Below, piece after piece: positions 47,192 to 56,378 of a stretch of DNA of 57,079 nt. The DNA is from Clostridiales bacterium (GTDB lineage Bacteria > Bacillota > Clostridia > Saccharofermentanales > Saccharofermentanaceae), in the NCBI GenBank assembly GCA_017428545.1, contig JAFRQR010000004.1, positions 1 to 57,079 on the forward strand, given 5' to 3'. The first letter of the stretch is position 1; every line of letters begins with the position of its first letter. The notes below the pieces were generated by a model. The model was not told the DNA's origin. It worked only from the letters and a program-made list of their open reading frames with translations, and did not search any database. The position numbers were made by a program, and so were the translations under genes.

Positions 47192-48166
47192 TTATCCTTC
47201 CGTAAAGAACGCCATCTGGATCGCAGCCGGAATGACTTCGTACCGGACCTTGTGCCCGAAAAAGTCCTCCCCGTCGTAGTTTCCCTGCATCTGCAGATTA
47301 CTGTTCAGAGAATTAAAGATACCGCTTGTGGAACGATAGAAGGTAAAGCCCTTCTGCCCGATATGCTTCCCTTTTTTGTATTTCATCAGCTGGGAAAAAG
47401 CTTTGGCCTTTGACATGTGCTCGACGATACAGACATCCAGAACGCCATCGTCGATCGATGCATCAGGAGCCGGGCAGAATCCGCCGCCGTAGAATCTGCC
47501 GTTGCAGATACTGACGAGAGAATAGTCCATCCCCTTCTTTTCGATCATCTCACCGTTTTCCAGCTCGATCTTATAGTCCATCTTAAATCTCCAGCCATTC
47601 AAAAGACAGGAGATCGCCGCGAAGGAATATGCGTTATTTCTGAAAAAAAGGCTCTTCGGATGCTTGGCGACGATGCGCTTGGCCTTCGCCTGCACAAGCG
47701 TGTCCAGGCCCATCGATGCGATATTCAGGCTATAGCGGCTCCAGGATGGAAGATGGTTGCCTAGATAGTCATAACTGTCGATACGCAGAAGATCGATCGG
47801 ATGGATCATCGGATGTTCGAGTCGCTTTAAGACATCGAGCGGATTCTTATAGAGTTCTTTGGGATATAAAGTTCTGGCAAAATCGTTTCCGGTACCGAGC
47901 GGGATGACCGCCATCGGAGAGTTACGGAAAGCCAGTGCGTTGGCGATCTCATGGACCGTGCCGTCACCGCCGCATGCGAAAATGATGCATTCGGAACCGT
48001 ACTTTTCGGAGCTCGTTACGGCGAGTTCTTCGGCGTGACTTGCGTGCTCGGTATAAAAGATCTTCGAACGGTGGCGCAGATCCGGGGGAAGCGCAGCTAC
48101 GGCCTTTTCCAGGGCCTTCTTCCTTCTTTTATGAATATTCGAATTCACTATGAAAATATACTGCAA
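47192..48166 (-). CDS. Diacylglycerol/lipid kinase family protein
   Basis: 324 residues of the DagK/YegS catalytic family, which phosphorylates diacylglycerol or related lipids. Signature ACGGDGTVHEIANAL and LGTGNDFARTL; DASIDDGVLDV near the C-terminus is also typical. Start is TTG 48166 with a GGGG site. The end is followed by three tandem AAGGATAA-type repeats. With plsC and the ACP gene it completes a phosphatidate/diacylglycerol group. Confidence 0.92.
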   Translation of the reverse strand: MQYIFIVNSNIHKRRKKALEKAVAALPPDLRHRSKIFYTEHASHAEELAVTSSEKYGSECIIFACGGDGTVHEIANALAFRNSPMAVIPLGTGNDFARTLYPKELYKNPLDVLKRLEHPMIHPIDLLRIDSYDYLGNHLPSWSRYSLNIASMGLDTLVQAKAKRIVAKHPKSLFFRNNAYSFAAISCLLNGWRFKMDYKIELENGEMIEKKGMDYSLVSICNGRFYGGGFCPAPDASIDDGVLDVCIVEHMSKAKAFSQLMKYKKGKHIGQKGFTFYRSTSGIFNSLNSNLQMQGNYDGEDFFGHKVRYEVIPAAIQMAFFTEG

Positions 48167-48193
48167 GCCTAAATCCCCAATGCTGTGTTTTCG

Positions 48194-48505
48194 TTATTTT
48201 GCGGCATCGTGGATCATGTCCACCACATCGCCGACCGAGCGGATCTTCTCGATCGCTTCATCCGAGATCTGAAGGTCGAATCTCTCTTCGAGATCGACGA
48301 CCAGTTCATAAAGCTGAAGAGAATCAAGAGGCAGCTCTTCAAAGATCATCGTATCCTCGGAAAAGTCCGATTTTTTCATATCCAGAAGCTCGGAAAGCAT
48401 ATCCGTCAGAGTTTCGAAGATCACTTCGCGGGAAAGTGCTTTTTCAGAAGGATTCTTCTCAGAAGACGCATTCATATCAGATGTCTTTTTCTTGGAAACG
48501 GCCAT
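48194..48505 (-). CDS. Acyl carrier protein-like, with N-terminal extension
   Basis: 103 residues. The last 80 form a four-helix ACP with the 4'-phosphopantetheine serine in LDSLQLYELVVDLEERF. The first 25 residues are a polar Lys/Ser-rich extension not found in housekeeping AcpP. It starts with a GGAGGTG site, 2 nt after the MarR gene. It may serve the neighbouring acyl synthetase and not be the main fatty-acid ACP. Confidence 0.9.
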   Translation of the reverse strand: MAVSKKKTSDMNASSEKNPSEKALSREVIFETLTDMLSELLDMKKSDFSEDTMIFEELPLDSLQLYELVVDLEERFDLQISDEAIEKIRSVGDVVDMIHDAAK

Positions 48506-48507
48506 CT

Positions 48508-49005
48508 TTACACCTCCGTATCGTCACGGACGATCTTCTTATACTGCTGACCGGAGCTGTACTTCTTGTACTGCTCTTTGACGAAAGCATCGATCTCTTC
48601 GATCGTTTTGGTCAGGATCTTTCTCTCTTCATCGGAAAGCGGGTCGAAAATGCGCTTGGCGAGGACTCTGTGGAACTTGGAATGCATGCGGTAGGCAAGC
48701 TTGCCCTGACGGGACAAAGAGATACGAACGATCCTTCGGTCCTTCGTATCGCGCTGGCGCTCGACGTACTTTTTCTTTACGAGACGGTCGACCGCAACTG
48801 TCAGCGTGCCGATCGTAATACCGAGGATATTTGCCGTCTCGGTCATCGTTCTGGCCTCATACGGGCCAATCGCATTGATCGTGTGAAGTTCGGCAACGGA
48901 AAGATCGGAAAAATAACCTTTCGAAAGGGCCATTTCCTCGGTCAACAGAACATTATCGAAAATACTCAAAAGACTTTCTGCAAAATCTTTCTCAAGCGGT
49001 TCCAT
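48508..49005 (-). CDS. MarR-family regulator (FabT-like position)
   Basis: About 165 residues. A winged helix covers roughly 30-110 (ELHTINAIG, MTETANILGITIGTLTVAVDRL, VERQRDTKDRRIVRISLS), followed by a dimerisation helix. Start ATG 49005 with GGAGG at 8 nt. Because an ACP gene follows directly, it resembles FabT, the MarR-type repressor of fatty-acid genes that uses acyl-ACP as co-repressor. That function is inferred from position. A 20-residue polar C-terminal tail is extra. Confidence 0.85.
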   Translation of the reverse strand: MEPLEKDFAESLLSIFDNVLLTEEMALSKGYFSDLSVAELHTINAIGPYEARTMTETANILGITIGTLTVAVDRLVKKKYVERQRDTKDRRIVRISLSRQGKLAYRMHSKFHRVLAKRIFDPLSDEERKILTKTIEEIDAFVKEQYKKYSSGQQYKKIVRDDTEV

Positions 49006-49123
49006 CTTCTTATCCTCCACACATAGCAAATTTTACACGAAACCGCGCCAAAAAACAATGCAGGCGTTGTTCCGCACATATAATCAGGAGGTTTTTCCAA
49101 GCAGGTGCTTTTGCCAAAGATAC

Positions 49124-50803
49124 TTAACCGCCGTAGGACATGCCGGTAAAAAGTTCGAAAGGATCCACAGTGCCGCCAACTCCATCATAGAAGACGCGGA
49201 CCGTACGGTTTTCCTTCTCGCCCGGATGAAGGACTTCAAGGATCAGTTCCTTCGTTTGCGGATCATAGCCGGCCGTACAGACGGACGAGTCCTTGGGAAG
49301 AGTATAGTCCTTCCAGGAATCCTTGCCTTCCAGGATCTTGCACTTGATATCCTTCAGCGTGACCATGACGGATCCCTTCCGGTCGTAGATCTGCACGTCT
49401 TTACTCTGGAGCGTTCTTTTTCCGGTCAGGGTAAATGAACTGTAGGTTTGTCGCTCCCCGAAATAGCCCGCTTTGTAGAATTCGTCAATACTCATCATTT
49501 CCACTTTTGACGGATCATAAGTTTCTCCGGAGAAAATGACCCCGGTCTCGACATACTCCACCGTAAAATCATCCTTGATCCGGAAGATGTTCTCACAGCG
49601 GTCCTCTGAACCGCAGGTTCCACCGGTAAGAAGCAGGAAGCCATCGTCATTATGTACCAGATAGAAGTAGTCACCCTCTTCCGGTCTATCATATCTGCTG
49701 TCGCCTTTGAATATGGTCTCGACCTCGCCGATGATGACGGCGAAGTCTGCATCTACCACATCCATGGGGGATGGGAAACCGATGCTTTCCGTTTTTCCAT
49801 CGCCATCCAGATCCCAGGTGATCACTCCTGAATCATCCGACATCAGCATATAGTTTTCCGGAACACTCTGGAAATACTCCATATGGAAGATCCCCGGATA
49901 GTTGACCGCGGAAAATCTGAGATAACCGGATTCCGGTTTCAGAACGATCCCGTCAAGGGTAAGGCCGAATTGTATCGAGCCGTCCATAACGGCCTGACAG
50001 ATCTCCTCTGTCGTCGCCTCATCATCATAGAAGGCCATCTTTCGGCTATTGCGGATGCAGTCGCAAAGAGTCTTCTTATCTGCCACGACTTCGTCCAGAG
50101 AGACCTTCTTTCCCGTCTCGCTGTGAAAATTATATAATACTTGGGAACTCTCCCCGTCTATTTCCCCGTCGGAGAAATTTTCAGACCAGCCGGTATAATC
50201 AGAAAATGAAACGATCTTGCTATCTGCGCGGTAAACTTCGATATAATTACTTGCGCTCAGTTCACTCAGGTCTTCTTTTCCCTGCTCAAGATCCGAAAGA
50301 AAGACCGGCAGCATCTCATTATAGTGATCTTCAAAGAGAGCCTCGTCTTTATCGAAGATCTTTTCGATCGCCTTTTTCAGTTCCTCATACCCTTCATCCC
50401 GGATCACAAGACGCTCGGCCGATGCAGTAATCTGCCGAATGTATCCTTCTGGATTCAGCGCCCCGTATTTATGTTCCACAACAGTTCTATCAATATCGAG
50501 AAATTTGAGATCGTGATCAAGTTCGATCGTCTCCGCAGGTTCTATCTGCCAGGCAAGAGATCCGCCCATGTCGATCGTCTGCATCGCAAATGGTATTGTC
50601 GTTTCCGTTTCGGGTTCTGGTTCGGTTTCCGTTTCAGTCTCGGTCGTGTCGGAAGTCTCGCTCGAAGAAGCTTCTGTTTCCGAACCCGTCACTTCAGAGC
50701 TCGCAGAAGTTTCCGTCTCCGATGCTTTTCCCGTCTTTTCTTTACAAGCCGAAGCTCCGAATAAAAGTGAAACGATAAGAATGCCCGCGATAGTCTTTTT
50801 CAT
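49124..50803 (-). CDS. Lipoprotein with DUF3298/RsiV-like domain
   Basis: About 559 residues from ATG 50803 (GGAGG site). Lipoprotein signal: KKTIAGILIVSLLFG then ASAC, with lipidation at that Cys. A Ser/Thr/Glu-rich linker of about 45 residues follows. The outer domain contains YNFHSETGKKVSLDEVV, typical of DUF3298, the extracellular domain of anti-sigma factor RsiV, but without the cytosolic anti-sigma part. The C-terminal third (DDGFLLLTGGTC and on) is unassigned. It is a single gene. Confidence 0.75.
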   Translation of the reverse strand: MKKTIAGILIVSLLFGASACKEKTGKASETETSASSEVTGSETEASSSETSDTTETETETEPEPETETTIPFAMQTIDMGGSLAWQIEPAETIELDHDLKFLDIDRTVVEHKYGALNPEGYIRQITASAERLVIRDEGYEELKKAIEKIFDKDEALFEDHYNEMLPVFLSDLEQGKEDLSELSASNYIEVYRADSKIVSFSDYTGWSENFSDGEIDGESSQVLYNFHSETGKKVSLDEVVADKKTLCDCIRNSRKMAFYDDEATTEEICQAVMDGSIQFGLTLDGIVLKPESGYLRFSAVNYPGIFHMEYFQSVPENYMLMSDDSGVITWDLDGDGKTESIGFPSPMDVVDADFAVIIGEVETIFKGDSRYDRPEEGDYFYLVHNDDGFLLLTGGTCGSEDRCENIFRIKDDFTVEYVETGVIFSGETYDPSKVEMMSIDEFYKAGYFGERQTYSSFTLTGKRTLQSKDVQIYDRKGSVMVTLKDIKCKILEGKDSWKDYTLPKDSSVCTAGYDPQTKELILEVLHPGEKENRTVRVFYDGVGGTVDPFELFTGMSYGG

Positions 50804-50889
50804 AACTGCCTCCACACACAATATTCACCCCAATACACATAATATCAGTATTTTTGAAAAAAAACACACATTGTGAAAAAACTGCACGA

Positions 50890-51642
50890 TTATTTCTGCG
50901 GCTGGAAAGGACGGACTTCGACCTCATCGATCGGTGTGATACGCGGATATTCGCCGGAGAAAAGGCCGAGACGGATGACCCGTGCATTTTCGGCGGTTGC
51001 GGGATCCATGCCGCAGTACTTGCTTAAACTGCTGAGGATCAGATCCGGCCTTACGTTTCTTTCGGAACCGGCAAACGCATAAAATTCCACGCTGTCCGGA
51101 TCACCGTCAGAGGCCTGCGACAGCGAGATCAGAAGCGGCCTTATATCGGTCTGTTTTTCTTTTCCCTTGGCGATCTTTGTAACGATCAGTTCATCCTGCT
51201 GCATGGCTTTTCCCATCGCTTCGCGGATGCCTTTTGCCTCAAAACGGTAGGCGGCGGTCGTTACGATCGACATGATGCTGTCTTTCGGTTCCGGGATCGC
51301 TTTGGACTTTAAGATGCGAAGGCCTTCGGGAAGAAATTCATTGAGTTCTTCTGTGAATCTATCCGCATCGTAGGGGCAGTTCAGAGATACGTCGAGATAG
51401 TCGCAACGCGTCTCGATACCGACACCTAAAGGAAGTGCGAATACCATCATGGGACGCGGGTTATAGCCCTGCGAATAAAGGATCGGGAGCTCCGCTCTTC
51501 GGGCGGCTCTTTCAAAACAAGTCATCAGATCGAGATGACCGAGAAAAACGGTCGAGCCTTCCCTGCTGAAAGAAGCTCGCTGAACAAAAGCCGTCTGGTG
51601 CTCCTGCATGGTCATCATTTTTTCGCGTTCGCTTTGCAGCAT
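50890..51642 (-). CDS. TIGR03936-family radical SAM-associated protein (DUF2344)
   Basis: 250 residues. RASFSREGSTVFLGHLDLM and PILYSQGYNPRPMMVFALPL are the family marks. The protein is always near the TIGR03960 radical SAM protein, and here its ATG overlaps that gene's stop (TGATG). Function unknown; in many genomes the pair precedes RNase G and ribosomal protein L21, which are not seen here, where a lipoprotein follows. Confidence 0.9.
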   Translation of the reverse strand: MLQSEREKMMTMQEHQTAFVQRASFSREGSTVFLGHLDLMTCFERAARRAELPILYSQGYNPRPMMVFALPLGVGIETRCDYLDVSLNCPYDADRFTEELNEFLPEGLRILKSKAIPEPKDSIMSIVTTAAYRFEAKGIREAMGKAMQQDELIVTKIAKGKEKQTDIRPLLISLSQASDGDPDSVEFYAFAGSERNVRPDLILSSLSKYCGMDPATAENARVIRLGLFSGEYPRITPIDEVEVRPFQPQK

Positions 51643-53693
51643 CAGGCATCACCTTCTTTTCTGGAAGCGCCGTCAGATCCCGCCGGCGAGGTCTCGGAAG
51701 CGCTGTCAGCGCCGGCAGTTTCCTCGGCCCCCGCGGTTCTTTTCGCGAAGCATTCGCCGACGCCGAAGGATGCGGCGCCGCAGCCGGAACAGTTTTCACG
51801 GCAGGACGGCGTGGTCGTTTCTTCGTATGCCTTATGTCTTTCTGAAAGCAGGAACTTCTTACTGACACCCACGCTGATGTGATCCCAGGGAAGAGTTTCT
51901 TCTTCGGAATATTCTCTTGCATAATCTTCGATCTTCATGCCGTGTTTTTCGAGGATCTCGACCCACTCATTTAAACGGAAATGGTCATCCCATGCATCGA
52001 AGAAATGCCCGGCTTTATATCCCTCGAGAAGCACCGGACCCAATCGGCGGTCGCCTCTTGCAAGAACGACTTCCCACACGGACGAATCGAAGTCATGCCA
52101 AGCGTATCGGATATTTCTGGAACGGAGATTATCTTTCAGAAGTCTCTGCTTACGGATGAGTTCTTCCTTACTGTTCTGTGCTTCCCACTGGAAAGGCGTG
52201 AACGGCTTCGGAATAAAAAGCGAAGTGGAGACCGTGATATCGAGGCGGCGCATCTTCTGCCCCGTCTCTCTTCCGATATCGAAATAGAGTTTTTCGATCC
52301 GCTTGGCAAGGTCGGCAATGCCTAGAACATCCTCGTCCGTCTCGGTCGGAAGGCCGAGCATGAAGTAAAGTTTGACGGTGCTCCATCCGCCCAGAAATGC
52401 CAGGCGGAGCGCCGAGAAGATATCCTCTTCTTTAATGTTCTTGTTGATGACATCACGGAGGCGCTGCGTGCCGGCTTCCGGCGCGAATGTCAGGCCCGAT
52501 TTTCTCGTGGACTGGACCTTTTCCATCAGATCCAGAGAGAACGAATCCAGTCGCAGTGACGGCAGCGAAAGGCTCGTGTGGTGTCCCTCAAATGTGGTCA
52601 GAAGGTTCTCGGCAAGTTCCGGAAACCTCGTGTAGTCGGATGTGGCCAAAGAAAGAAGGCCCATCTCGTCATAGCCGGTATTTTTCTCGAGCTGTCTTCC
52701 CTGCTCGCAAAGAACTTCTACAGACTTTTCTCTTACCGGGCGGTAGATAAATCCCGCCTGACAGAAACGGCAGCCACGGATGCAGCCGCGGAAGACCTCG
52801 AGATAGCAGCGGTCATGAACGACACGCATATTGGAAACGACCGGAGTGGTCGGATATGTGCAGGTATCAAGATCTTTGATGATGCGTTTTTTGATGGTCG
52901 TTTTGATACCTTCTGAAATCGGACGGACATCAGCTCCAAGGCGTTTATCAAGGGCTTCCCGGGTTTCTCCGGACGGGTCTTTTACATCGTTTTGTACACC
53001 ATCGTAGTGATACGAAACTTTGTAAAGTGAGGGCACATAGATCCCTTCGATCGCATCGCAGTTACGAAGAAGTTCGTCTCTCGTCATCGGGTGAGAAGTG
53101 CTTTTCGAGAGTTTATATTCACGGATCTTTTCACTTAATTCGAGGATCATCTCCTCGCCTTCGCCCATCATGGCGATATCAAAAAAGTCCGCCATCGGTT
53201 CGATGTTATAAGCGCATGGGCCGCCGCAGCAGATGACCGGATCGTCTTCTCCCCTGTCTTTGGCAAGAAGCGGGATCCGCCCGAGATCGAGCATCTGCAG
53301 GACATTCGTGTAGCACATCTCATAGCCGAGAGTAAAACCGAGGATATCAAAATCACAAAGCGGCGTCTTCGTCTCCTGGGAATAAAGCGGAATGTTCTTT
53401 TCGCGAAGGATCTTATCCATATCAAGCCATGGAGAAAAGGCCCGCTCACATGCGACGAAATCACTCTCATTCAGCACATGGTAAAGGATCTGAAGTGCGA
53501 GGTTACTCATACCGATCTCATAGATATCGGGGAAGCAGAAAGCAAAGCGGACGTAGGACGTTTTCCCCGTCTTTTCCAGTTCCTCGAGCATGTCTTCCTT
53601 GATGACGGCATTAAACTCTCCGCCGACATATCTGGCGGGGCTTTCGACCGACATCAGGTCAGATTTACTTAGTGGTACCGGATACTGTTTCAT
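51642..53693 (-). CDS. TIGR03960-family B12-binding/radical SAM protein
   Basis: 683 residues. The N-terminal B12-binding-like domain has FPDIYEIGMSNLALQIL. The radical SAM core has RGCIRGCRFCQAGF, whose CxxxCxxC holds the [4Fe-4S]-SAM cluster, and GLTFAPEAGTQRLRDVIN. The tail has CRENCSGCG, a possible extra metal site, then a low-complexity Ala/Ser/Glu end. Likely an RNA- or ribosome-related modification enzyme; the reaction is not established. An IS1595 element sits 110 bp upstream of its start. Confidence 0.93.
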   Translation of the reverse strand: MKQYPVPLSKSDLMSVESPARYVGGEFNAVIKEDMLEELEKTGKTSYVRFAFCFPDIYEIGMSNLALQILYHVLNESDFVACERAFSPWLDMDKILREKNIPLYSQETKTPLCDFDILGFTLGYEMCYTNVLQMLDLGRIPLLAKDRGEDDPVICCGGPCAYNIEPMADFFDIAMMGEGEEMILELSEKIREYKLSKSTSHPMTRDELLRNCDAIEGIYVPSLYKVSYHYDGVQNDVKDPSGETREALDKRLGADVRPISEGIKTTIKKRIIKDLDTCTYPTTPVVSNMRVVHDRCYLEVFRGCIRGCRFCQAGFIYRPVREKSVEVLCEQGRQLEKNTGYDEMGLLSLATSDYTRFPELAENLLTTFEGHHTSLSLPSLRLDSFSLDLMEKVQSTRKSGLTFAPEAGTQRLRDVINKNIKEEDIFSALRLAFLGGWSTVKLYFMLGLPTETDEDVLGIADLAKRIEKLYFDIGRETGQKMRRLDITVSTSLFIPKPFTPFQWEAQNSKEELIRKQRLLKDNLRSRNIRYAWHDFDSSVWEVVLARGDRRLGPVLLEGYKAGHFFDAWDDHFRLNEWVEILEKHGMKIEDYAREYSEEETLPWDHISVGVSKKFLLSERHKAYEETTTPSCRENCSGCGAASFGVGECFAKRTAGAEETAGADSASETSPAGSDGASRKEGDA

Positions 53694-53803
53694 TCGTGAT
53701 TTGCACTTCCCTTTTTTTCGTATCTCCTATTTTACTGCAAAAAGGCCTTCGTGTCTTTTCTCCCCGGGCTTCTTTCCGAAAACTTGCCATCATCGTCTCA
53801 TTA

Positions 53804-53811
53804 AGATACGA
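53804..53811 (+). repeat. Left copy of 8-bp target-site duplication
   Basis: AGATACGA directly before the left terminal repeat, identical to 56379-56386 after the right end. Confidence 0.93.
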
Positions 53812-53831
53812 GGCTTATTTCAGTTTAGTGG

Positions 53832-53860
53832 TTGACGCTCGAACAGATGTTCTGTATAAT
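53832..53860 (+). promoter_or_regulatory. Transposase promoter in the left end
   Basis: TTGACG (53832-53837), 17 bp, TATAAT (53855-53860). The -35 overlaps the inner end of the terminal repeat, so transposase bound to the repeat could repress its own gene. Confidence 0.8.
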
Positions 53861-53890
53861 GGAGTCAAGTATTTCACATGGAGTCGGTTT

Positions 53891-54943
53891 ATGTCAGAAC
53901 TGAAGGACGTAATAACTGCATATCGTAAGCTTCCGTTTGGAGACCGTGTCGTGTTCTATTCCACGGTATCGAACGATGTCGATGTGCGGGAAGAGACTGT
54001 TCAGGACTTCCTTATCGAGACAAGGATGGGCGAAAGCCTCTCCTGCCTCTATTGCAAAGGCGACCATGTAGTCAGGAACGGGAAACGGAAAGACGGAACC
54101 CAGCGCTTCCTGTGCCGGGATTGCGGGAAATCCTTCATCCCCGGTTCCAATACGATCACTTTCGGAACCAGAAAGAGAATGAGTACATGGGTCAAATACC
54201 TGAAGTGCATGCTGGACAAGAAGACGTTGAAAGAGTCTTCGGAAGAGTGCGGTATTTCCATGCCGACAGCATTCTCATGGAGACACAAGATCCTCGATGC
54301 ATTGCGTGAAGTTACAGATAAAGTATATCTGGATGGTACAGTCGAGGCTGACGAGACCTTCTTTAATGTATCCTACAAAGGGAATCACAAGAACAGCAAG
54401 ACTTTCACCATGCCGAGGAAGGCACATAAGAGAGGAAACGACACCCATGCTAAGGGGCTTTCTTCCGAAAAAGTCTGTGTGCCGTGTGCAGTAGATGCAT
54501 CCGGTATCTCCTATGCCAGACCTGCTAAACTGGGGAAGCCGAGTTCTTCCTGCATTTCTACTGTATTCGATGGCATCATCGCGCCTGATTCGATACTGTG
54601 TACTGACAATGAGAAAGCATACAGGGCCTTCTCGAAGAGCAAGTCTATCCATCTTATCCAGATGGATACAGATAGCCATATCTCTGTTCGGGATGGTATC
54701 TCCTATGGAATACAGCGTATCAATGCCTATCACAGAACCCTGAAGGAATTCATAGGAAGGTTCCATGGTGTTTCTACCAAACATCTTGGGAACTATATCG
54801 TGTGGAATAACCTTATAGCCAATAACAGAAAAAAGAGTGAAGAGACACTGGGGCAGCTGTTCGCCCGGATGTTAAGTGCCGGCATCTCTGTCCGGAATAA
54901 AGATATCTCTTCACGGTCCCCGTTACCCTCTCTGGAGGTGTGA
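53891..54943 (+). CDS. IS1595-family (ISXO2-like) transposase
   Basis: 350 residues from ATG 53891; the frame is open upstream to 53672, but that part crosses the IS end. N-terminal zinc ribbon (CLYC at 52-55, CRDC at 75-78), a helix-turn-helix (TLKESSEECGISMPTAFSWRH), then the DDE-type ISXO2-like domain with DGTVEADETFF, LCTDNEKAY and RINAYHRTLKEFIGRFHGVS. It catalyses movement of the element. Its stop lies 2 nt before the tnpB ATG, with the tnpB ribosome site (GGAGG) inside its last codons. Confidence 0.95.
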   Translation: MSELKDVITAYRKLPFGDRVVFYSTVSNDVDVREETVQDFLIETRMGESLSCLYCKGDHVVRNGKRKDGTQRFLCRDCGKSFIPGSNTITFGTRKRMSTWVKYLKCMLDKKTLKESSEECGISMPTAFSWRHKILDALREVTDKVYLDGTVEADETFFNVSYKGNHKNSKTFTMPRKAHKRGNDTHAKGLSSEKVCVPCAVDASGISYARPAKLGKPSSSCISTVFDGIIAPDSILCTDNEKAYRAFSKSKSIHLIQMDTDSHISVRDGISYGIQRINAYHRTLKEFIGRFHGVSTKHLGNYIVWNNLIANNRKKSEETLGQLFARMLSAGISVRNKDISSRSPLPSLEV

Positions 54944-54945
54944 AC

Positions 54946-56277
54946 ATGATACTTTCAGAAGAACACAGGATCAAGGTCAGGAAGAATAAAGACCTTGGTT
55001 CTGAAATCGATATCTATTGCTATCTGGTGAAGAACCTTTCCAACGCTGTCAATTACCTGATCAGGCAGTGCTACCGTATCCATACCAAACTGAATGCAGG
55101 AAAAGTACTGGAAGAGTGGGAACAGGATATGCTTGATGCAGTCAACGATGGTATCAGAAGATATAACTGTAGCCGTCCGGGAAAGAAGGAACTCCGATAT
55201 GTAGATGCAGAGAACAGTTTCATTGCAGATGCATACTTCCTCAGCTGGTATCTTAAAGGTACTTCCGAGTACAAGGCTGTCCCCTATGCTACCTGCAGCC
55301 AGATCTGTATCCAGGAGAAATGCAGGGAGTGGAAGTCTTTCTACAATTCAGTTGCAGAGTATTTGAAAGCTCCAGGCAAGTTCCTGGGCCGTCCTCATGC
55401 GCCCGGATATCTGGATTCCAAAGATGGGAGAGGTGCGCTTGTTATCACGAGCCAGAACTTCCATGTGGATGAACAAGGAAATATACGGATGCCGAAGTTC
55501 TTAAGTGGTATTCACATCCGTGCCAGGCACGGAAACATCCGGCAGATCCGTATCAGGATCTGCAAGGATGTCATTCTTGTTTCTCTTCTATATGAGAAAC
55601 AGGAAGCAGAAAAGGCTGACTCGGATACCGTTATGGGCATCGATCTGGGAGTAAACAATCTTATCGCAGCGGCATGGAATTCGGAGACGACACCCATAAT
55701 CGTGAATGGGCGTCCGATCAAGTCGATAAACCAGTATTTCAACAAAGCAAGGGCACGCTTACAGAAGGAGGCCAAGACAAGTAACAAGCGTGACATAACG
55801 AGAAGGATAGAGAGACTGACGGAAAAGAGAAACAGAAAGATCAAGGACTATCTGCACAAGGCAAGCAGGAAGATCGTGGATCTGGCAGAAGCCTCAGGTG
55901 TGGGAGTCATAGTCATCGGCAATAACCATGGATGGAAACAAAATAGCGATATGGGAAACAAAACAAACCAGAACTTCGTATCCATCCCTTACAAGATGCT
56001 GGTCGACATGATTTCCTACAAGGCAAGACTGGTAGGGATCGAAGTCAGGATCGTCTCTGAGAGCTACACCAGCGGAACGAGTTATCTTGATGGAGAGATC
56101 CCGGATGTAGCGTACTATGACAGGAGGCGGAGGATCCGGAGAGGTCTGTTCAGAAGCAACACCGGCATCTGCATTAACGCGGATGTAAATGCGGCGTACC
56201 AGATAATCAAGCTGGGAAGCATTCGTGAGGTCCGGATAAAGGAAAGAGAACAGATCACCAAACTGAAAGTAGCCTGA
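54946..56277 (+). CDS. tnpB: TnpB-family RNA-guided nuclease
   Basis: 443 residues from ATG 54946 (GGAGG at 7 nt; the GTG at 54940 is also open). RuvC motif I GIDLGVNNL with Asp233 and motif III INADVNAAYQI with Asp413 are present. The RuvC II glutamate is not where expected: VIVIGNNHGWKQ has Gly. A Glu in the later VSESYTSG segment might replace it, as in the TnpB/Fanzor clades with relocated glutamate. The CxxC zinc finger of typical TnpB is replaced by SYTSGTSYLDGEIPD. It is encoded behind a DDE transposase and not the usual Y1 or serine enzyme. Confidence 0.93.
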   Translation: MILSEEHRIKVRKNKDLGSEIDIYCYLVKNLSNAVNYLIRQCYRIHTKLNAGKVLEEWEQDMLDAVNDGIRRYNCSRPGKKELRYVDAENSFIADAYFLSWYLKGTSEYKAVPYATCSQICIQEKCREWKSFYNSVAEYLKAPGKFLGRPHAPGYLDSKDGRGALVITSQNFHVDEQGNIRMPKFLSGIHIRARHGNIRQIRIRICKDVILVSLLYEKQEAEKADSDTVMGIDLGVNNLIAAAWNSETTPIIVNGRPIKSINQYFNKARARLQKEAKTSNKRDITRRIERLTEKRNRKIKDYLHKASRKIVDLAEASGVGVIVIGNNHGWKQNSDMGNKTNQNFVSIPYKMLVDMISYKARLVGIEVRIVSESYTSGTSYLDGEIPDVAYYDRRRRIRRGLFRSNTGICINADVNAAYQIIKLGSIREVRIKEREQITKLKVA

Positions 56278-56378
56278 ATTAGATCAGGTAGAGGCATCAG
56301 GCTAATGCCATTAAAGTGCTGGTATGGTATTCTTTTATCAGCGGTTCATAAATCTCAACTACAGAGTTGAAAATAGCC
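56278..56378 (+). ncRNA. Candidate omega RNA scaffold at the right end of the element
   Basis: The 101 bp between the tnpB stop and the right end is non-coding. It can form small hairpins (GGCAT/ATGCC near 56294, and TCAACT-ACAG-AGTTGA at 56355-56370, which is part of the right repeat). TnpB guide RNAs end at the element's right end, with the guide read from the flank; the guide here would begin AGATACGATAGCC. Position and hairpins only; no expression evidence. Confidence 0.45.

Larger units (their letters stand above)
53812..56378 (+). mobile_element. Complete IS1595-family element carrying tnpB
   Basis: 2,567 bp. Imperfect 24-bp terminal inverted repeats (53812-53835 and 56355-56378, 17 of 24 identical, both starting GGCT) bound a DDE transposase gene and a tnpB gene, with perfect 8-bp duplications AGATACGA outside. 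The 8-bp duplication fits the IS1595 family. Exact duplications and intact genes point to recent insertion. The empty site reads CATTAAGATACGATAGCC, between two divergent genes. Confidence 0.93.

Noticed and set aside
53672..53890. 73-residue N-terminal extension of the IS1595 transposase
   Set aside because: It crosses the left end and target duplication of the element and overlaps the radical SAM gene start; the ATG at 53891 matches the family start.
54946..56277. Cas12-type CRISPR nuclease
   Set aside because: Size, position behind a transposase and absence of any repeat-spacer array fit TnpB.
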